Assembly: GCA_963082975.1 (NCBI GenBank)
Contig: OY720348.1
Span: forward strand, 14,442,078 to 14,506,077
Source: Labia minor
Lineage: Eukaryota > Arthropoda > Insecta > Dermaptera > Spongiphoridae
DNA length: 64,000 nt
Direction of reading: 5' to 3'
A model generated the notes under the pieces. The model had not been told where the DNA came from, did no database searches, and saw nothing but the letters and a program-made list of their open reading frames with translations. The position numbers and the translations under genes are program-made. How positions within the stretch are numbered: the stretch's first letter is position 1; every line of letters starts with the position of its first letter. Below, piece by piece: positions 1 through 10,976 of this stretch.

Positions 1-170
1 TCTATTAGCAAAAAATAATTGAGGGTTTTTATAAATAAATGGGAAGGGTGTTTGCTAAATCTTGCAAGACTTCTTTCCCTGACTTTTTTCGGAGTATCTA
101 CTAAGTAAATTATTATTTTAAATGAAATAATATATTTTTGGTAACATTTTTCGATATTTGATCATTTTTT

Positions 171-791
171 ACTATCTCGCCAGAGATAGTATTGCGATCA
201 CGAAAATTTTCGATGTTGAGATTTTGATGTTTTTATACGTTTTGAAGGTTCCTGAATCATTTTCACTAAGGTTGAGAAAAATGTCTGTGTGTGTGTATGT
301 GTGTGTGTATGTGTGTGTGTATGTATGTAGGCAAGATTACGCAAAAACGGTTTGAGCTAGAATGATGAAATTTGGTACATGGGCATTATTCAAAATTCAT
401 AGTTTTCTATCAACTTTTGAGAAATGTAGCTCAACCGGAAGAGGGTCATTACCTACAACGTTTTGATTTTTTTTCCTCTAAAGTGACCGTAAAAATAAAG
501 ATATATGTTTGATAATTTTTCACATGATTAATAATTGTATAAAACTGCTATATATAGAATTTCAGCTTGATTGATTCGCTGAAATTACCAGAATTAATTT
601 TTTAACACTGCAAATCTCACGCGCCAACACGTGACGTGGTGCCATCAACAAAAAGCCAAACATGCGCTGGTTTAATATTTATTATTTATTATTTATAATT
701 TATAATTAATTAAATTTAATTTAAATATAATATATTATGTTATTTAATCCAATTCAAATTGCGAGATAGTCGAGTGGAGACACTCCAGCTA
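171..791 (+). mobile_element. Helentron-like non-autonomous element, family A, copy 1
   Basis: The left end is a perfect 8-bp-stem palindrome, ACTATCTCGCCAGAGATAGT, placed after a T-run. The right end carries GCGAGATAGT (761-770), the inverse of the first ten bases, followed by a hairpin GAGTG-GAGA-CACTC (772-785). A TG/TATG microsatellite sits inside at about 284-330. This set (sub-terminal inverted repeats, 5' palindrome, internal microsatellite, 3' hairpin, T-rich target) is the architecture described for Helentron-associated elements such as Drosophila DINE-1. Three other copies lie in the window (28560, 29419 and, inverted, 36154). It codes for nothing. Confidence 0.75.
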
Positions 792-799
792 ATTTCAAT

Positions 800-3193
800 G
801 AGATTTGTATTTTCCCTTGTCTTTGTATAATTAAATAATTATTTTACATATTTATATATTATTTATATTTTAACCGTTGAAAATTGAACTTGGTGATTTT
901 TCGACGGTCAAAACCGTGGCTTATCATTATTATTTTGCATTCAATAAATTTATTATTTAAAATTAAATAATGGTATTTTTCTAAATAAAAACATCAATTT
1001 GACAGCGAATCAAATATAGTAAGAGAAAGCAGATAAGATTTGTCAAAAAGACAATAATTTTTTAATAATATAAATAAATTATTTCCTATTTTGGGTATTT
1101 CAACAAATTTCTATTACAATTCAGCAGCATGAATTTGTCTTTGTAAGAAAAAATAATTTTTAAAAAAATAAAATTTAAAAAAATAATATGAAAGTAGAGA
1201 GAATAAATAATAAATAAAGGGTGGTGTTTTAATATCTTCTCTCAAATAAAGTTATAATTGAAATTATTATTTATGTCTCAAAATGTTTGATTCAATGGAG
1301 GGTATAAAAATTTTATAGTGAATTAATTGGTTTTTGATTGGAGATGTTGCTTCCGAAGCCATTTCTTGTCTAAGTGGTGCTTCCTTGAGATTATATATTT
1401 ATTATTTCAATGAGATTTCATAATATTTTATTATGATTTTTTTAGTTATTTTTTTTTTTTGATTTATTTTTCCCAAAAAAATTGATATATTTAATATACT
1501 TAATAAAAATTGGATTAATATTAATTTTTCATTTTTCAGAAAGATAGCTCAGTACATCAGTTAGAAAGAAGAAGGGGAAGATTGGATCTTTCAAAAAGCA
1601 TTGATGAATTTTTTATGTATTTATTTATAATTATCATATGTTACTTTTAATTTACTTGTAATTTGTGTGAATTACTGCTAATAATAAAACAAACAAATTT
1701 AAATAACTATGAGGTTTTAATTTGAAGTAAAAATTCCTATCCTTTCCTTTTATATTCCTATTCATCATATATACTCAATATATTTATATATACCAGTATA
1801 AATTAGAATTAAAATCAATAATCAAAATGTATGTAATTTTATGTATTTCTATGGACCTGTATAAATAAGATGTAATAGAATTATTAAAAATAAAATTGGA
1901 TTCAATAATCTGAAACTATAATATTTGAATGTTGTTACCTTGGGTAGTCGATTGGAGATGTTGCTTCCTTGAGATATCTTGTCAGAATGACTCGATGAAA
2001 GAAAGACCTCAGCTTAAATAGAAAATAGATAATATTACAATTCTAATCCGATAATTGTCCTCTTTTGTTATTGAAAATAATAAAATAATTTGAAAAGAAA
2101 TCAATTTATTATTTTAATAATAGCAAATATTAAATGTCAATCAATTATACTTGTATATCAATTATTTTAATACTTATTCAATTTAAATTAGATTTCTTTT
2201 TATATTATGTTATATTAATTCTATTCTTTATTTTTCATCTATTAGATATTAGATTGTCTATTTTACTAAACATCTAATATTTGGATAAATACAAAAATAA
2301 TTTAGATTTTATATATTATTTAAATTATATTTGAATCCTTGAAAACTAAGAGGTTTGTTAACGATTTTTTGTCAGTTTATCTATATAAAAAAATTAATTA
2401 ATTTGTCCATTAAGTTTTTAGTTCCAGGAAAAAGTGTATTATGCAATCAGTATAAATTTTAAATTTTTAATTCATTTAACTTTCAATTTAAAAGGAAAAC
2501 ATTTTTACAACATAGTTTTGGAAAAAATAATATTTCAATTTACATAAAATGAAAAAAGAATGTTTTCTAAAATCATCGCTAGAATTTATTTTATTTTTTG
2601 TTTTAAATTGGATTCAAATTATTTAAATATTTAAATTAAATAATAATAAAACAAGTTTTCAAAAATATTTTCTTTCAAAGTTTCAAATTAAAGTTATTCT
2701 TACATATTTATTTAGTTGTTTATTATATAAATGAGATTTGAGAATTGAGATTTTATATTATATATTTTATTAATTTATATATTTAATAGGCTAAAAGAAA
2801 ATTGATCTAATTTTATTTTTTGATTTCTTCAGAAAGATAACTCCATACATCAATGAGAAAGAAGAAAAAGAAGGCAAGATGAGATCTTTCAAGAAATATC
2901 CATCAATTTATCTTTATGTATTTATTTATTGTATTTATTGTATTTGTTATTGTATTTATATTGTTATTATTTATATATGATTATAAAATGTAAATTGCTT
3001 TAATTTTTGAAAAACTACAAATAAAAAAAACAAATGTAAATATTTATGATGTTTTTATTTGAAGTTAAATATCCTATCCTTTCCTTTTAAATTTCTATTC
3101 ATCATATATGTGATGGAGATAAGAAAATGTAGGATGATTGAGTTTTTAGTAAGGATTCATGGGAGATTTCAATTGTTCTTTTTTATACACAAC

Positions 3194-3231
<38 letters not shown>

Positions 3232-5550
3232 TAATTGAATTATGCCAGAAAAATAAAAATAGCATATAGAATAGATAGAAAAAATAAAATTTATAGACAG
3301 ATAGATAGATAGATAAGAATAAAAAAAGAATATGTTTTATTAATTTAAATATAATAATAAAAATGAGAGATGAGATTTTCATTTTTATTATTAATTATTA
3401 TTGTATATCTAAAAAATAGAAAAGAGATGCGTATAAGTAAATGTAGGATGATTGTATTATTAATACAAACGTTGTTGAGAAATTTCAATTAGTCTTTTCC
3501 ATTTAATGCTACATATATTTACATGTATTATATAAGAAATAAAATTATCGTTGTATAATATATTAACTAATATAAATATATAAAACAAGCATAATCTCTA
3601 GAAATAAAAATTAAAGATGAGATATACATTTCTATTATTATATAATAAATTAATTGATGTAGAAAAAAAGAAAAGATACATAAGATGCTGAGTCAACAGA
3701 GAAACAGCAGAAAGGTAAGTAATAAGATTAATAATATATAAGTAAATAAAATTGAATTAGTGAAATAGGATAAAGAATAATATTTATTGATTAGAAATAA
3801 AATTTGGTTGAAATTGGATGAAAAATATACAAATTCTAGTGATATATATAAAAAGCGGGTGGGAAAGTGGGTGGTTCGTGGTTGCATGCAACCATCACAC
3901 CAATGCCTATCTTTAAGGGGTATAGTAAAAATTCACTTTTTTATAAAAAATATGGATGAAATTTTATGACAATCAACCCCTATTTTTTATGATCGGATAT
4001 TGTTTTAATTGATATTTGTGTTTTTAATATATCAATATATAAATATAAATAAAAAAAGCATAATCTAGAAATAAAAATTTTGACTTAGAGAGTGAGAGAG
4101 AGAAAGAGATAAAAATTATTGATGAGATAAACATTTTTATTATTATATACTAAATTAATTGATACGATAAAAAATAGAAATTAAATAATATTTTAATAAG
4201 TGATATGAAATTAAGAAAAGATACATAAAGATGCTGAGACAACAGAGAATCAGAAGGAAGGGGTAATTAATAATAATATATATCGTATAAGTAAATAAAA
4301 TTGAAATAGTGAAATAGAATATAAATTTATATAATGATTAGAAATAAAACTTATTTGAAATTGGATGAAATATTTAAACATTTTTTCAACAAAATTTTAT
4401 AGTTTTTCTAAAATCATCCCTAGAATTTATTTTATTTTTTCTTTAAAGTCGATTCAAATTATTTAAATATTTAAATTGAATAATAATAAAGAAAGAGTTA
4501 CATTTTCATAAGTATTTTCTCTCAATTAAAGTTATAATACATATTATTATTTCATTCACACATGGGTTTTTGATTGGAGATGTTGCTTCCTTGAGAGTTC
4601 TTGTCAAAATGAGTGAAAGATCTCACTTCAGCTTAAATAGAAAAAAGATAATATTTTTATATTAATATTACAATTCTAATCCGATAATTGTCCTCTTTTG
4701 TTATTGAAAAAAATAAAATAATTTGAAAAGAAATCAATTTATTATTTTAATAATAGCAAATATTAAATGTTTATTATATTAATGAGATTTGAGAATTGAG
4801 ATTTTATATTATATTTTTTATTAATTTATATATATAATATGCTAAACGAAAATTGATCTAATTTTATTTTTTTATTTTTTCAGAAAGATAACTCCATACA
4901 TCAATGAGAAAGATTAAAAAGAAGGCAAGATGAGATCTTTCACGAAATAATGTATTTATTTATTGTATTTATTGTATTTGTTATTGTATTTATATTTTAA
5001 TTATTTATATATAATTATAATATGTAACTTGTTTTAATTTTTGAAAAACTACAAATAAAAAAATACAAATGTAAATAATTATGATGTTTTTATTTGAAGT
5101 AAAATTTCCTATCCTTTCCTTTTAAATTTCTATTCATCATATATATATATATATATCAATTGAATTTTTTATTCCTATTTTCCTCTCCTTTTCAATATTC
5201 AATCATCATTGGTTAAATTCTAAATAAATTATGCTAGAAACATAAAAATAGATAGAAATAATAAAAGTTATAGACAGATAGATAGATAGGAATAAAACAA
5301 AAATGTGTCTTATTAATTTAAATATAAGAGATGAGATTTTCATTTTTATAATTATATAATAAATTAATTGATTTAAAAAAAGAAAAGATAATAAATAATA
5401 AGTGATATGCTAAGAAGAAATGATAACTAAGATGTTGAGACAACAGAGAAAAAGCAGAAAGGTAAGTAATAAGTTTAATAGAAATAAGAATAAATTAATA
5501 GCAATAAAAAAAAGAATATGTCTTATTAATCCAAATATAATAATAAATAA
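800..5550. repeat. Mosaic of diverged AT-rich repeat modules (left block)
   Basis: This block is built from recurring non-coding modules. Module R1 (marked by GGAGATGTTGCTTCCTTGAG, then CAGCTTAAATAG and CTAATCCGATAATTGTCCTC) occurs at about 1331, 1950 and 4568. Module R2 (CAGAAAGATAACTCCATACA, then ATCAATGAGAAAGAAG and CTATCCTTTCCTTTTA) occurs at about 1538, 2828 and 4878. Module R4 (TGAGACAACAGAGAA, then GCAGAAAGGTAAGTAATAAG) occurs at about 3688, 4230 and 5430. Module R5 (GAGATGAGATTTTCATTTTT) occurs at about 3368 and 5332. Divergence between copies is substantial. No reading frame is shared, and an AT microsatellite (about 3200-3230) and GATA runs are embedded. No gene is seen. Confidence 0.6.
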
Positions 5551-5718
5551 GGCTGTACACATCTATACGGACGGACAAATGGACGGACGGACGGACAGAC
5601 ATCATGCTAAAAATACTTTTTTCTGTTAACAAAATGCATGTTTCATGGAGATATGTAAAAATCTCCACATGTGAAATTTGGTGTGAAAACAATACCTCCC
5701 TTACTATCGTCGGTCGGT
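5551..5718 (-). mobile_element. Helentron-like family B, truncated copy 1
   Basis: This is the terminal third of family B: CTGTACACATCTATACGG, a GGAC microsatellite, the imperfect palindrome around GATATGTAAAAATCTCCACA, and the end CTATCGTCGGTCGGT before a run of A. It sits in the R5 module at the same place as the fuller copy ending at 14718, so the two were probably copied with the host repeat rather than inserted independently. Confidence 0.6.
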
Positions 5719-6479
5719 AAAAATGATAGATGAGATTTTCGTTTATATTATTTCTTAATAAATATCTAAAAAAGAAGATGATTGTATTATTAATAAAAAA
5801 GGTTGATGAGGGTTTTTAATTGTTCATTTCTATCCATTCCTATATATTCACACTTGAAATAAGATAGAAAAAAGATTAAAAATACTATTTCAATTTACAT
5901 AAAAAGAAAAAAGGTTTTCTAAAATTATCCCTAGAATTTATTTAATTTTTTGCTTTAAAGTGGATTCAAATTATTTAAATATTTAAATTAAATAATAATA
6001 AACAAGGAGTTATGTTTTCAAAAATATTTTCTTTCCAAGTTTCAAATTAAAGTTTTTCTAACATATGTAATTCTATGTATTTCAATAGACCTGTATACAT
6101 ATGATGTAATAGAAATATTAAAAATAAAAATCCATTCGATCTGGAGAATTGTTATCCATGAGTATTCGATTGGATGTGTTACTTCCTTGCGATTTCTTGT
6201 CAAAGTGACTGTGAAAGATCTCAACTTCAGCTTGTATAGAAAAAAGATAAAATATATTTCATATTACAATTCTAATTCGTTAATTGTCATCTTCTCTTAA
6301 TGAAAAAAATAAAATACTTTCAAAAGAAATAAAATAATTTTCTTATAAAATACATATATTTATTTGTTTTTATTTTATTTAAATATGATAATTCTTTGAA
6401 AACATTTTGTAATAAAAAAAAAATATATATTTAATATAACAAAGTTTTCAGACATTAATATTTTTAAATTGTAATTCAA
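5719..6479. repeat. Repeat-module block upstream of the SUMO gene
   Basis: Contains an R5 copy (from 5722), another repeat shared with 2561 and 4408 (CTAGAATTTATTT near 5933), and an R1 copy (6168-6310, here with GATGTGTTACTTCCTTG). No coding signal. Confidence 0.5.
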
Positions 6480-6664
6480 CCTTTAGTAGAGAATTTAACC
6501 AATAGGATTACACAGAAACCCCTCCATTTTGTAAATACATGCATTGCGTTCGTCTTGATTATTTATTCTAACTCTAACCTTTCTATAGCTAATAGCCTAT
6601 ACTTTTTCTTTTACTTGAAGAGAGGTTACGCCATTTTGTTCCATCGAACAACTAAAATCTAATT
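6480..6664 (+). promoter_or_regulatory. Putative proximal promoter and 5' UTR of the SUMO gene
   Basis: This is the first non-repetitive stretch before the SUMO start. It holds a CCAAT box (ACCAATAGG near 6498-6507) and then ordinary, less AT-biased sequence up to the ATG. No TATA box or initiator can be placed with confidence, so the label rests on position and on the absence of repeat modules. Confidence 0.35.
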
Positions 6665-7194
6665 ATGAGCACAAATAAGGTAATATTTTATACTAAAAAT
6701 AAATTATCAGAGTGACATTAGTTATCGAATTATTGAATTTATTCATTATTTTATTTGAATGTGTTTTTTTTAATTTTAAAGGGACTCAAATCAATCCTGA
6801 AGCCGCCATCGCGAGATTCTAACAATATTTCAATAACAGTTGGCGATGTGAGTGATTTATTATTTTATTAAGGTTTATTAATTGATCTTTAATTGGAGAC
6901 TAATGATACAAATTTTTACAGGATATCTTTGAAAGGAACTACCTAATAAAGAAGACCACCCCAATGAGCATATTGAAACGAAAATATAGTCATCAACGTG
7001 TGAGTATATATTTATTTTTATTTTGTTATTATAATATAATTTTCATATGAAAAATTTTATAGGGGATTCCAGTCACATCACTAAGGTTTTTGTTTGATGG
7101 TGTCCGGTTAAACGACTGTGACACACCCGAAGATTTGCAAATGGAAGATGGAGATTTTATAGAAGTATATGAAGAACAAATTGGGGGCTATTAA
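6665..7194 (+). CDS. Divergent small ubiquitin-like modifier (SUMO), 4 exons
   Basis: Encodes a 96-aa SUMO precursor, conjugated to lysines of target proteins through E1 (Aos1/Uba2) and E2 (Ubc9) after C-terminal maturation. Exons are 6665-6679, 6782-6847, 6922-6999 and 7063-7194. All junctions are phase 0, with GT donors (GTAATA, GTGAGT, GTGAGT) and AG acceptors. Family landmarks appear in order: the beta-grasp start ISITVGD (residues 21-27), KKTTPMSILKRKY, RGIPVTSLRFLFDGVRLND (starting at residue 53), TPEDLQMEDGDFIEVYEEQ, and the terminal di-glycine IGGY. The single residue after GG implies cleavage by a SENP/Ulp protease. The usual TGG is IGG. No psi-K-x-E site is present, so canonical poly-SUMO chains are not expected. 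Introns argue against a retrocopy. The best-supported start is the first ATG, giving a 20-residue flexible tail. Whether this is the main SUMO or a paralogue cannot be told from this window. Confidence 0.88.
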
Positions 7195-7217
7195 CTCTCA
7201 TTAATACATTTTATGTA

Positions 7218-7409
7218 TTATTATTTCATTCCTACGACTGTCAAAATTATAGATAAAATTATAAAAAAAAAATAAAATTATTTAATAAATCATTAAATGA
7301 CAAATGTTTTTTTGTTCTATAGGCTTGTTTTTATGTATATATATATATATATATAGATAGATAAAATATAGAAATATAATATAGATATATATATAAATAA
7401 AATATAGAA

Positions 7410-7447
<38 letters not shown>

Positions 7448-7553
7448 GCCTATAGAACAAAAAAAGATTTGTCATTTAATGATTTATTAAATAATTTTAT
7501 TTTTTTTTTATAATTTTATCTATAATTTTGACAGTCGTAGGAATGAAATAATA
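7218..7553. repeat. Inverted duplication of the SUMO 3' UTR
   Basis: The left arm (about 7218-7350) begins 24 bp after the SUMO stop and includes ATTTCATTCCTACGACTGTC and CTATAGGCTT. The right arm (about 7425-7553) repeats it in reverse complement with few changes. The arms are separated by an AT-dinucleotide stretch. Read-through transcription would fold into a hairpin of more than 100 bp. Confidence 0.8.
7271..7289 (+). terminator. Poly(A) signals of the SUMO gene
   Basis: Two AATAAA hexamers (7271-7276 and 7284-7289) lie 77-95 nt after the stop codon, inside the left arm of a large inverted repeat. Confidence 0.5.
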
Positions 7554-9338
7554 AAAAAAAACATTGTTTAAATATATATATAAATATATTATATATATAT
7601 ATATATTTTTTTTTTTCTCATTTATATATTATATTAATAAAAATAATAAAGCCTTTATTCGGACAACAGATACAATTCGTTTTTTTTTCTACATATATAC
7701 ATATTAATATTTCTTTTTGTTTTATTCATATATTTGGTGCTTCTTACATTTTAATAAGTATTTTTTTTTTAATCAGATTATTTGGAAAATATAAATTTTA
7801 AATTATATTCGTAGTAATTAAACTAACAAAGTTTCATCAAATTCCGAGAGGTTTCCGGTGTCTCTAATCTATACCGATCGAATTTTTCAAAAAATATTCA
7901 TCAATTTTTTTTTAATTATTTATTTATATTAAATTAAAATTCAATGGAGAGTGTAAAATTTGGATGAAGTTATCCATGGGTTTTTGATTGGAGATGTTGC
8001 TTCCTTGAGATTACTTGTCAAAGTGACTCTGTGAAAGGTCTCATTTCAGCTTGTATAGAAAAAAGATAATATATATTATAATTGTAATTCGATAATTATC
8101 CTCTTTTGTTATTGAAAAAAAAAATAATTTCAAAAGTAATAAATTTACTTTTGAATAATAGCAAAATATTAAATGTCGATCAATTATAATAGTATATAAA
8201 TTATTGTTTATTCTAATTTATTTATTCATTTTAAATTAAATTTCTTGTTATATTATATTATTATATTAGTTCTAGTCTTTATTTTTTTAGATATGTAGGG
8301 AATTTAATTAAAAACAATTCTCTACTTCTTAAGAGCATCTATTATTTATAAAATTTAAAATAAGAAAGATATATAGGTGTATATCTATAATACATAAACA
8401 TAAACTTTAAAAGTAAAAATCAAGATGGTAGTCGCTAGTATAATGGACAGGAAGCTAGCACGAGGTACGAACTGAGGCGTTTACGGCGCCTTGTCGAACT
8501 AAAGGCAGCACCATACTTATTCTTAAAATTTAAAATTGAAATTTCTCTTACAGATATTTCATTGGTTTTTATAAAGCATCTAATTATATTATGAATTTTA
8601 AAATCCTAATACCAATCAATGCTCTACCAACTAAAAGTAATTATTCAAAACGAATATTGTTGAATTTTCTATTAATATAATATATTTCATCAATTCTTTT
8701 CCCTTAATTTCTTTCATATTTATTTATTTATTTATTATTTCATTGAGATATCAAGATATTTTATTATCATAATAATTATTTTAATAGTTAATTTTTTTTA
8801 AATAATTTCTAATGATTTAAAAATTTAATATAATTATCGAAAATTTGTCCAATCTTAATTTTGATTTTTCAAAAAGATAACTCTATACATCAATGAGAAA
8901 GAAGAAGGAAGAAAAAGAAAGGGAAGATGGGATCTTACAAGAAATAGTGATTAATAAATATGTTTTTATTTATAATTATCCTATGTAACTTTTGCTGTAA
9001 TTTGTGAATTCCTACTAATAATAAAACAAATAAAAGGAAATAATTATGAAGTTTTAATTTGAAGTTAAAATTCCTATCTTTTCCTTTTATATTTCTATAA
9101 ATATAATAATTAAACAAGTAATTAAACAAAGAACCATTTAACCGATCGAATTTTTTACGAAATATTCATCAATATTTATTAATTTATTTATATATAATTT
9201 AAAATATGTAACTTTCTGTAATATTTGATATACTATAAATATTAAAAAAATAAATGTAAGTAATTAGTATTTATCTCTCTTAACATTTGATTCAATGGAG
9301 AGTATAAAATTTGGACGTTGTTTATCTATTTTCTTAAT
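7554..9338. repeat. Repeat-module block between the SUMO gene and the long-TIR transposon
   Basis: AT microsatellites (7570-7610) are followed by module R1 (7982-8135), module R2 (8866-9100) and a second partial R2 (9165-9260). Poly-A/T runs are frequent. No supported gene is seen. A compact GC-richer patch at 8432-8520 is listed separately. Confidence 0.5.
8432..8520. other. Compact GC-rich structured patch of unknown nature
   Basis: About 90 bp stand out from the AT background. The ends ATGGT and ACCAT can pair, and the middle forms a hairpin AGGCG-TTTACGG-CGCCT. TAGTATAATGG resembles a pol III A box, but no credible B box or full cloverleaf can be drawn, so it is not called a tRNA. Confidence 0.25.
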
Positions 9339-9869
9339 GGGTCATTCCACGTCAACTCATCCAGGCCGTTTCACCCAAAATCTCAGATTTTTATGAAAAT
9401 TGGTAAATATGTTCTATTTATAAACATGAAAAACACCACCAAATTTTAATTTTTTATCTCACATAGTTTTTGAGTAATGGCAGTTTAAAGATTGGCGTTT
9501 TTAAATTTCCGAGTCTCGGATAAGGCCAAATAAAACGTGTATTTGAGAAGAAAATAATTTCTCATTCACTTATTTAACCTCCTATCTTGTTGAAATTTTT
9601 AAGGCATGTTCTTATAACTATGAGGAATTGTAAAAAAAATATAACGGACCCCAAAATATTTTAAAAAAAATTATATGTTGGACATTATAAAATTTTAAAA
9701 TTACAAATAAGGTTTAGCGTAAAATGAAATATCACGACAAGGGAATGAGATAATCAAGAACTTTTTTTTTCCTAAATTATCTACATGAAATGGGCTTTAA
9801 TTTAATAAAATAAAAGTTTTGTGTATTTGCCTCCTTCTATTTACTAAGACCACTGCAAGTTACAACACA
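9339..9869 (+). repeat. Left terminal inverted repeat
   Basis: Pairs base for base with 10437-10976 over nearly its whole length. The right arm differs mainly by a short replacement just inside the tip (the left has ACTCATCCAGGCCGTTTC where the right has a longer version). The inner boundary is GTTACAACACA. Confidence 0.85.
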
Positions 9870-9949
9870 TTAATTATGAGCAATATGAGAGTCTCAATGG
9901 CTGAATATTGTTAATAATTAGACATTTTAATATTAAATAAAATATTTTT

Positions 9950-10446
9950 ACCTAAAAATGTCCATCGAAGGAAAGTTTAACAGCATTCTTACAAACAAAG
10001 TTTGAAAACTATGAGGAAGAAGATAGGATCGAATTCAAACAGTGGGTAGCTACAGACAGGACACAGATGATAACTCAAACTTCAACCACACACACATTGA
10101 TGAATTTATTGATGAACTAACAACAAAAATACAAAAATTGATCCCACATTCTTATATTGCAAAAAGTCAGTCGAGCTATTTTAAAAGTCTAAAGGATAAC
10201 TGCGCGCCAAATCAAGCCATTATATCAATGAGCTTCAGCGAGAATTTCTCTTTTGTGATTCAAGATGAGGTACAGGGTTATCATTGGACCTCAGACTCCT
10301 GCACTGTTCACCCAGTAATAATTAACATGTGTGTTGATGACAAAAAAATAGTCTCATCACATTGTATAATTTCCGATGACTTAAATCATGATGTTTGTAT
10401 GGTTTATAAGATTCAAGATACATTGTTAGAATCCAATGTGTTGTAA
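9950..10446 (+). pseudogene. Transposase-like fragment, frameshifted
   Basis: The longest open frame (10042-10446, 134 codons) encodes SYIAKSQS, SFVIQDEVQGYHW and HCIISDD motifs. I recall these from a widespread arthropod and cnidarian transposon-protein family. Similarity continues upstream in another frame (9959-10040, including EEDRIEFKQWVATDR), so a frameshift lies near 10070-10100. The frame then runs straight into the right inverted repeat and stops, so the C-terminal half expected of a full transposase is missing. It is therefore a relic, and the element must depend on another copy. Confidence 0.6.
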
Positions 10447-10976
10447 CTTGCAGTGGTCTTAGTAAATAGAAGGAGGCAAATACACAAAACTTTTATTTTA
10501 TTAAATTAAAGCCCATTTCATGTAGATAATTTAGGAAAAAAAAAGTTCTTGATTATCTCATTCCCTTGTCGTGATATTTCATTTTACGCTAAACCTTGTT
10601 TGTAATTTTAAAATTTTATAATGTCCAACATATAATTTTTTTTAAAATATTTTGGGGTCCGTTATATTTTTTTTACAATTCCTCATAGTTATAAGAACAT
10701 GCCTTAAAAATTTCAACAAGATAGGAGGTTAAATAAGTGAATGAGAAATTATTTTCTTCTCAAATACACGTTTTATTTCGCCTTATCCGAGACTCGGAAA
10801 TTTAAAAACGCCAATCTTTAAACTGCCATTACTCAAAAACTATGTGAGATAAAAAATTAAAATTTGGTGGTGTTTTTCATGTTTATAAATAGAACATATT
10901 TACCAATTTTCATAAAAATCTGAGATTTTGGGTGAAAAAATGACTATTTTCTGGTTGAATTGACGTGGAATGACCC
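10437..10976 (-). repeat. Right terminal inverted repeat
   Basis: Reverse complement of 9339-9869. The stop codon of the internal fragment lies within its inner edge. Confidence 0.85.

Larger units (their letters stand above)
9339..10976 (+). mobile_element. DNA transposon with about 535-bp terminal inverted repeats
   Basis: The element starts GGGTCATTCCACGTCAA and ends with its inverse. It is flanked on both sides by TAAT (9335-9338 and 10977-10980), a 4-bp target duplication. The inverted repeats are very long (531 and 540 bp) and enclose about 570 bp with a decayed transposase-like frame. It inserted into a copy of the surrounding repeat modules. A 4-bp duplication fits the Sola superfamily, but the assignment is an inference. 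Confidence 0.85.

Noticed and set aside
3146..3382. Hydrophobic 78-codon - frame as a membrane protein
   Set aside because: Phe/Leu/Ile/Tyr-rich translations are expected from AT-rich microsatellite DNA; the same module is repeated elsewhere without an open frame.
10042..10446. Open frame as a host gene
   Set aside because: It lies between long inverted repeats with a target duplication, is frameshifted at its 5' side and ends inside the right repeat, so it belongs to a transposon.
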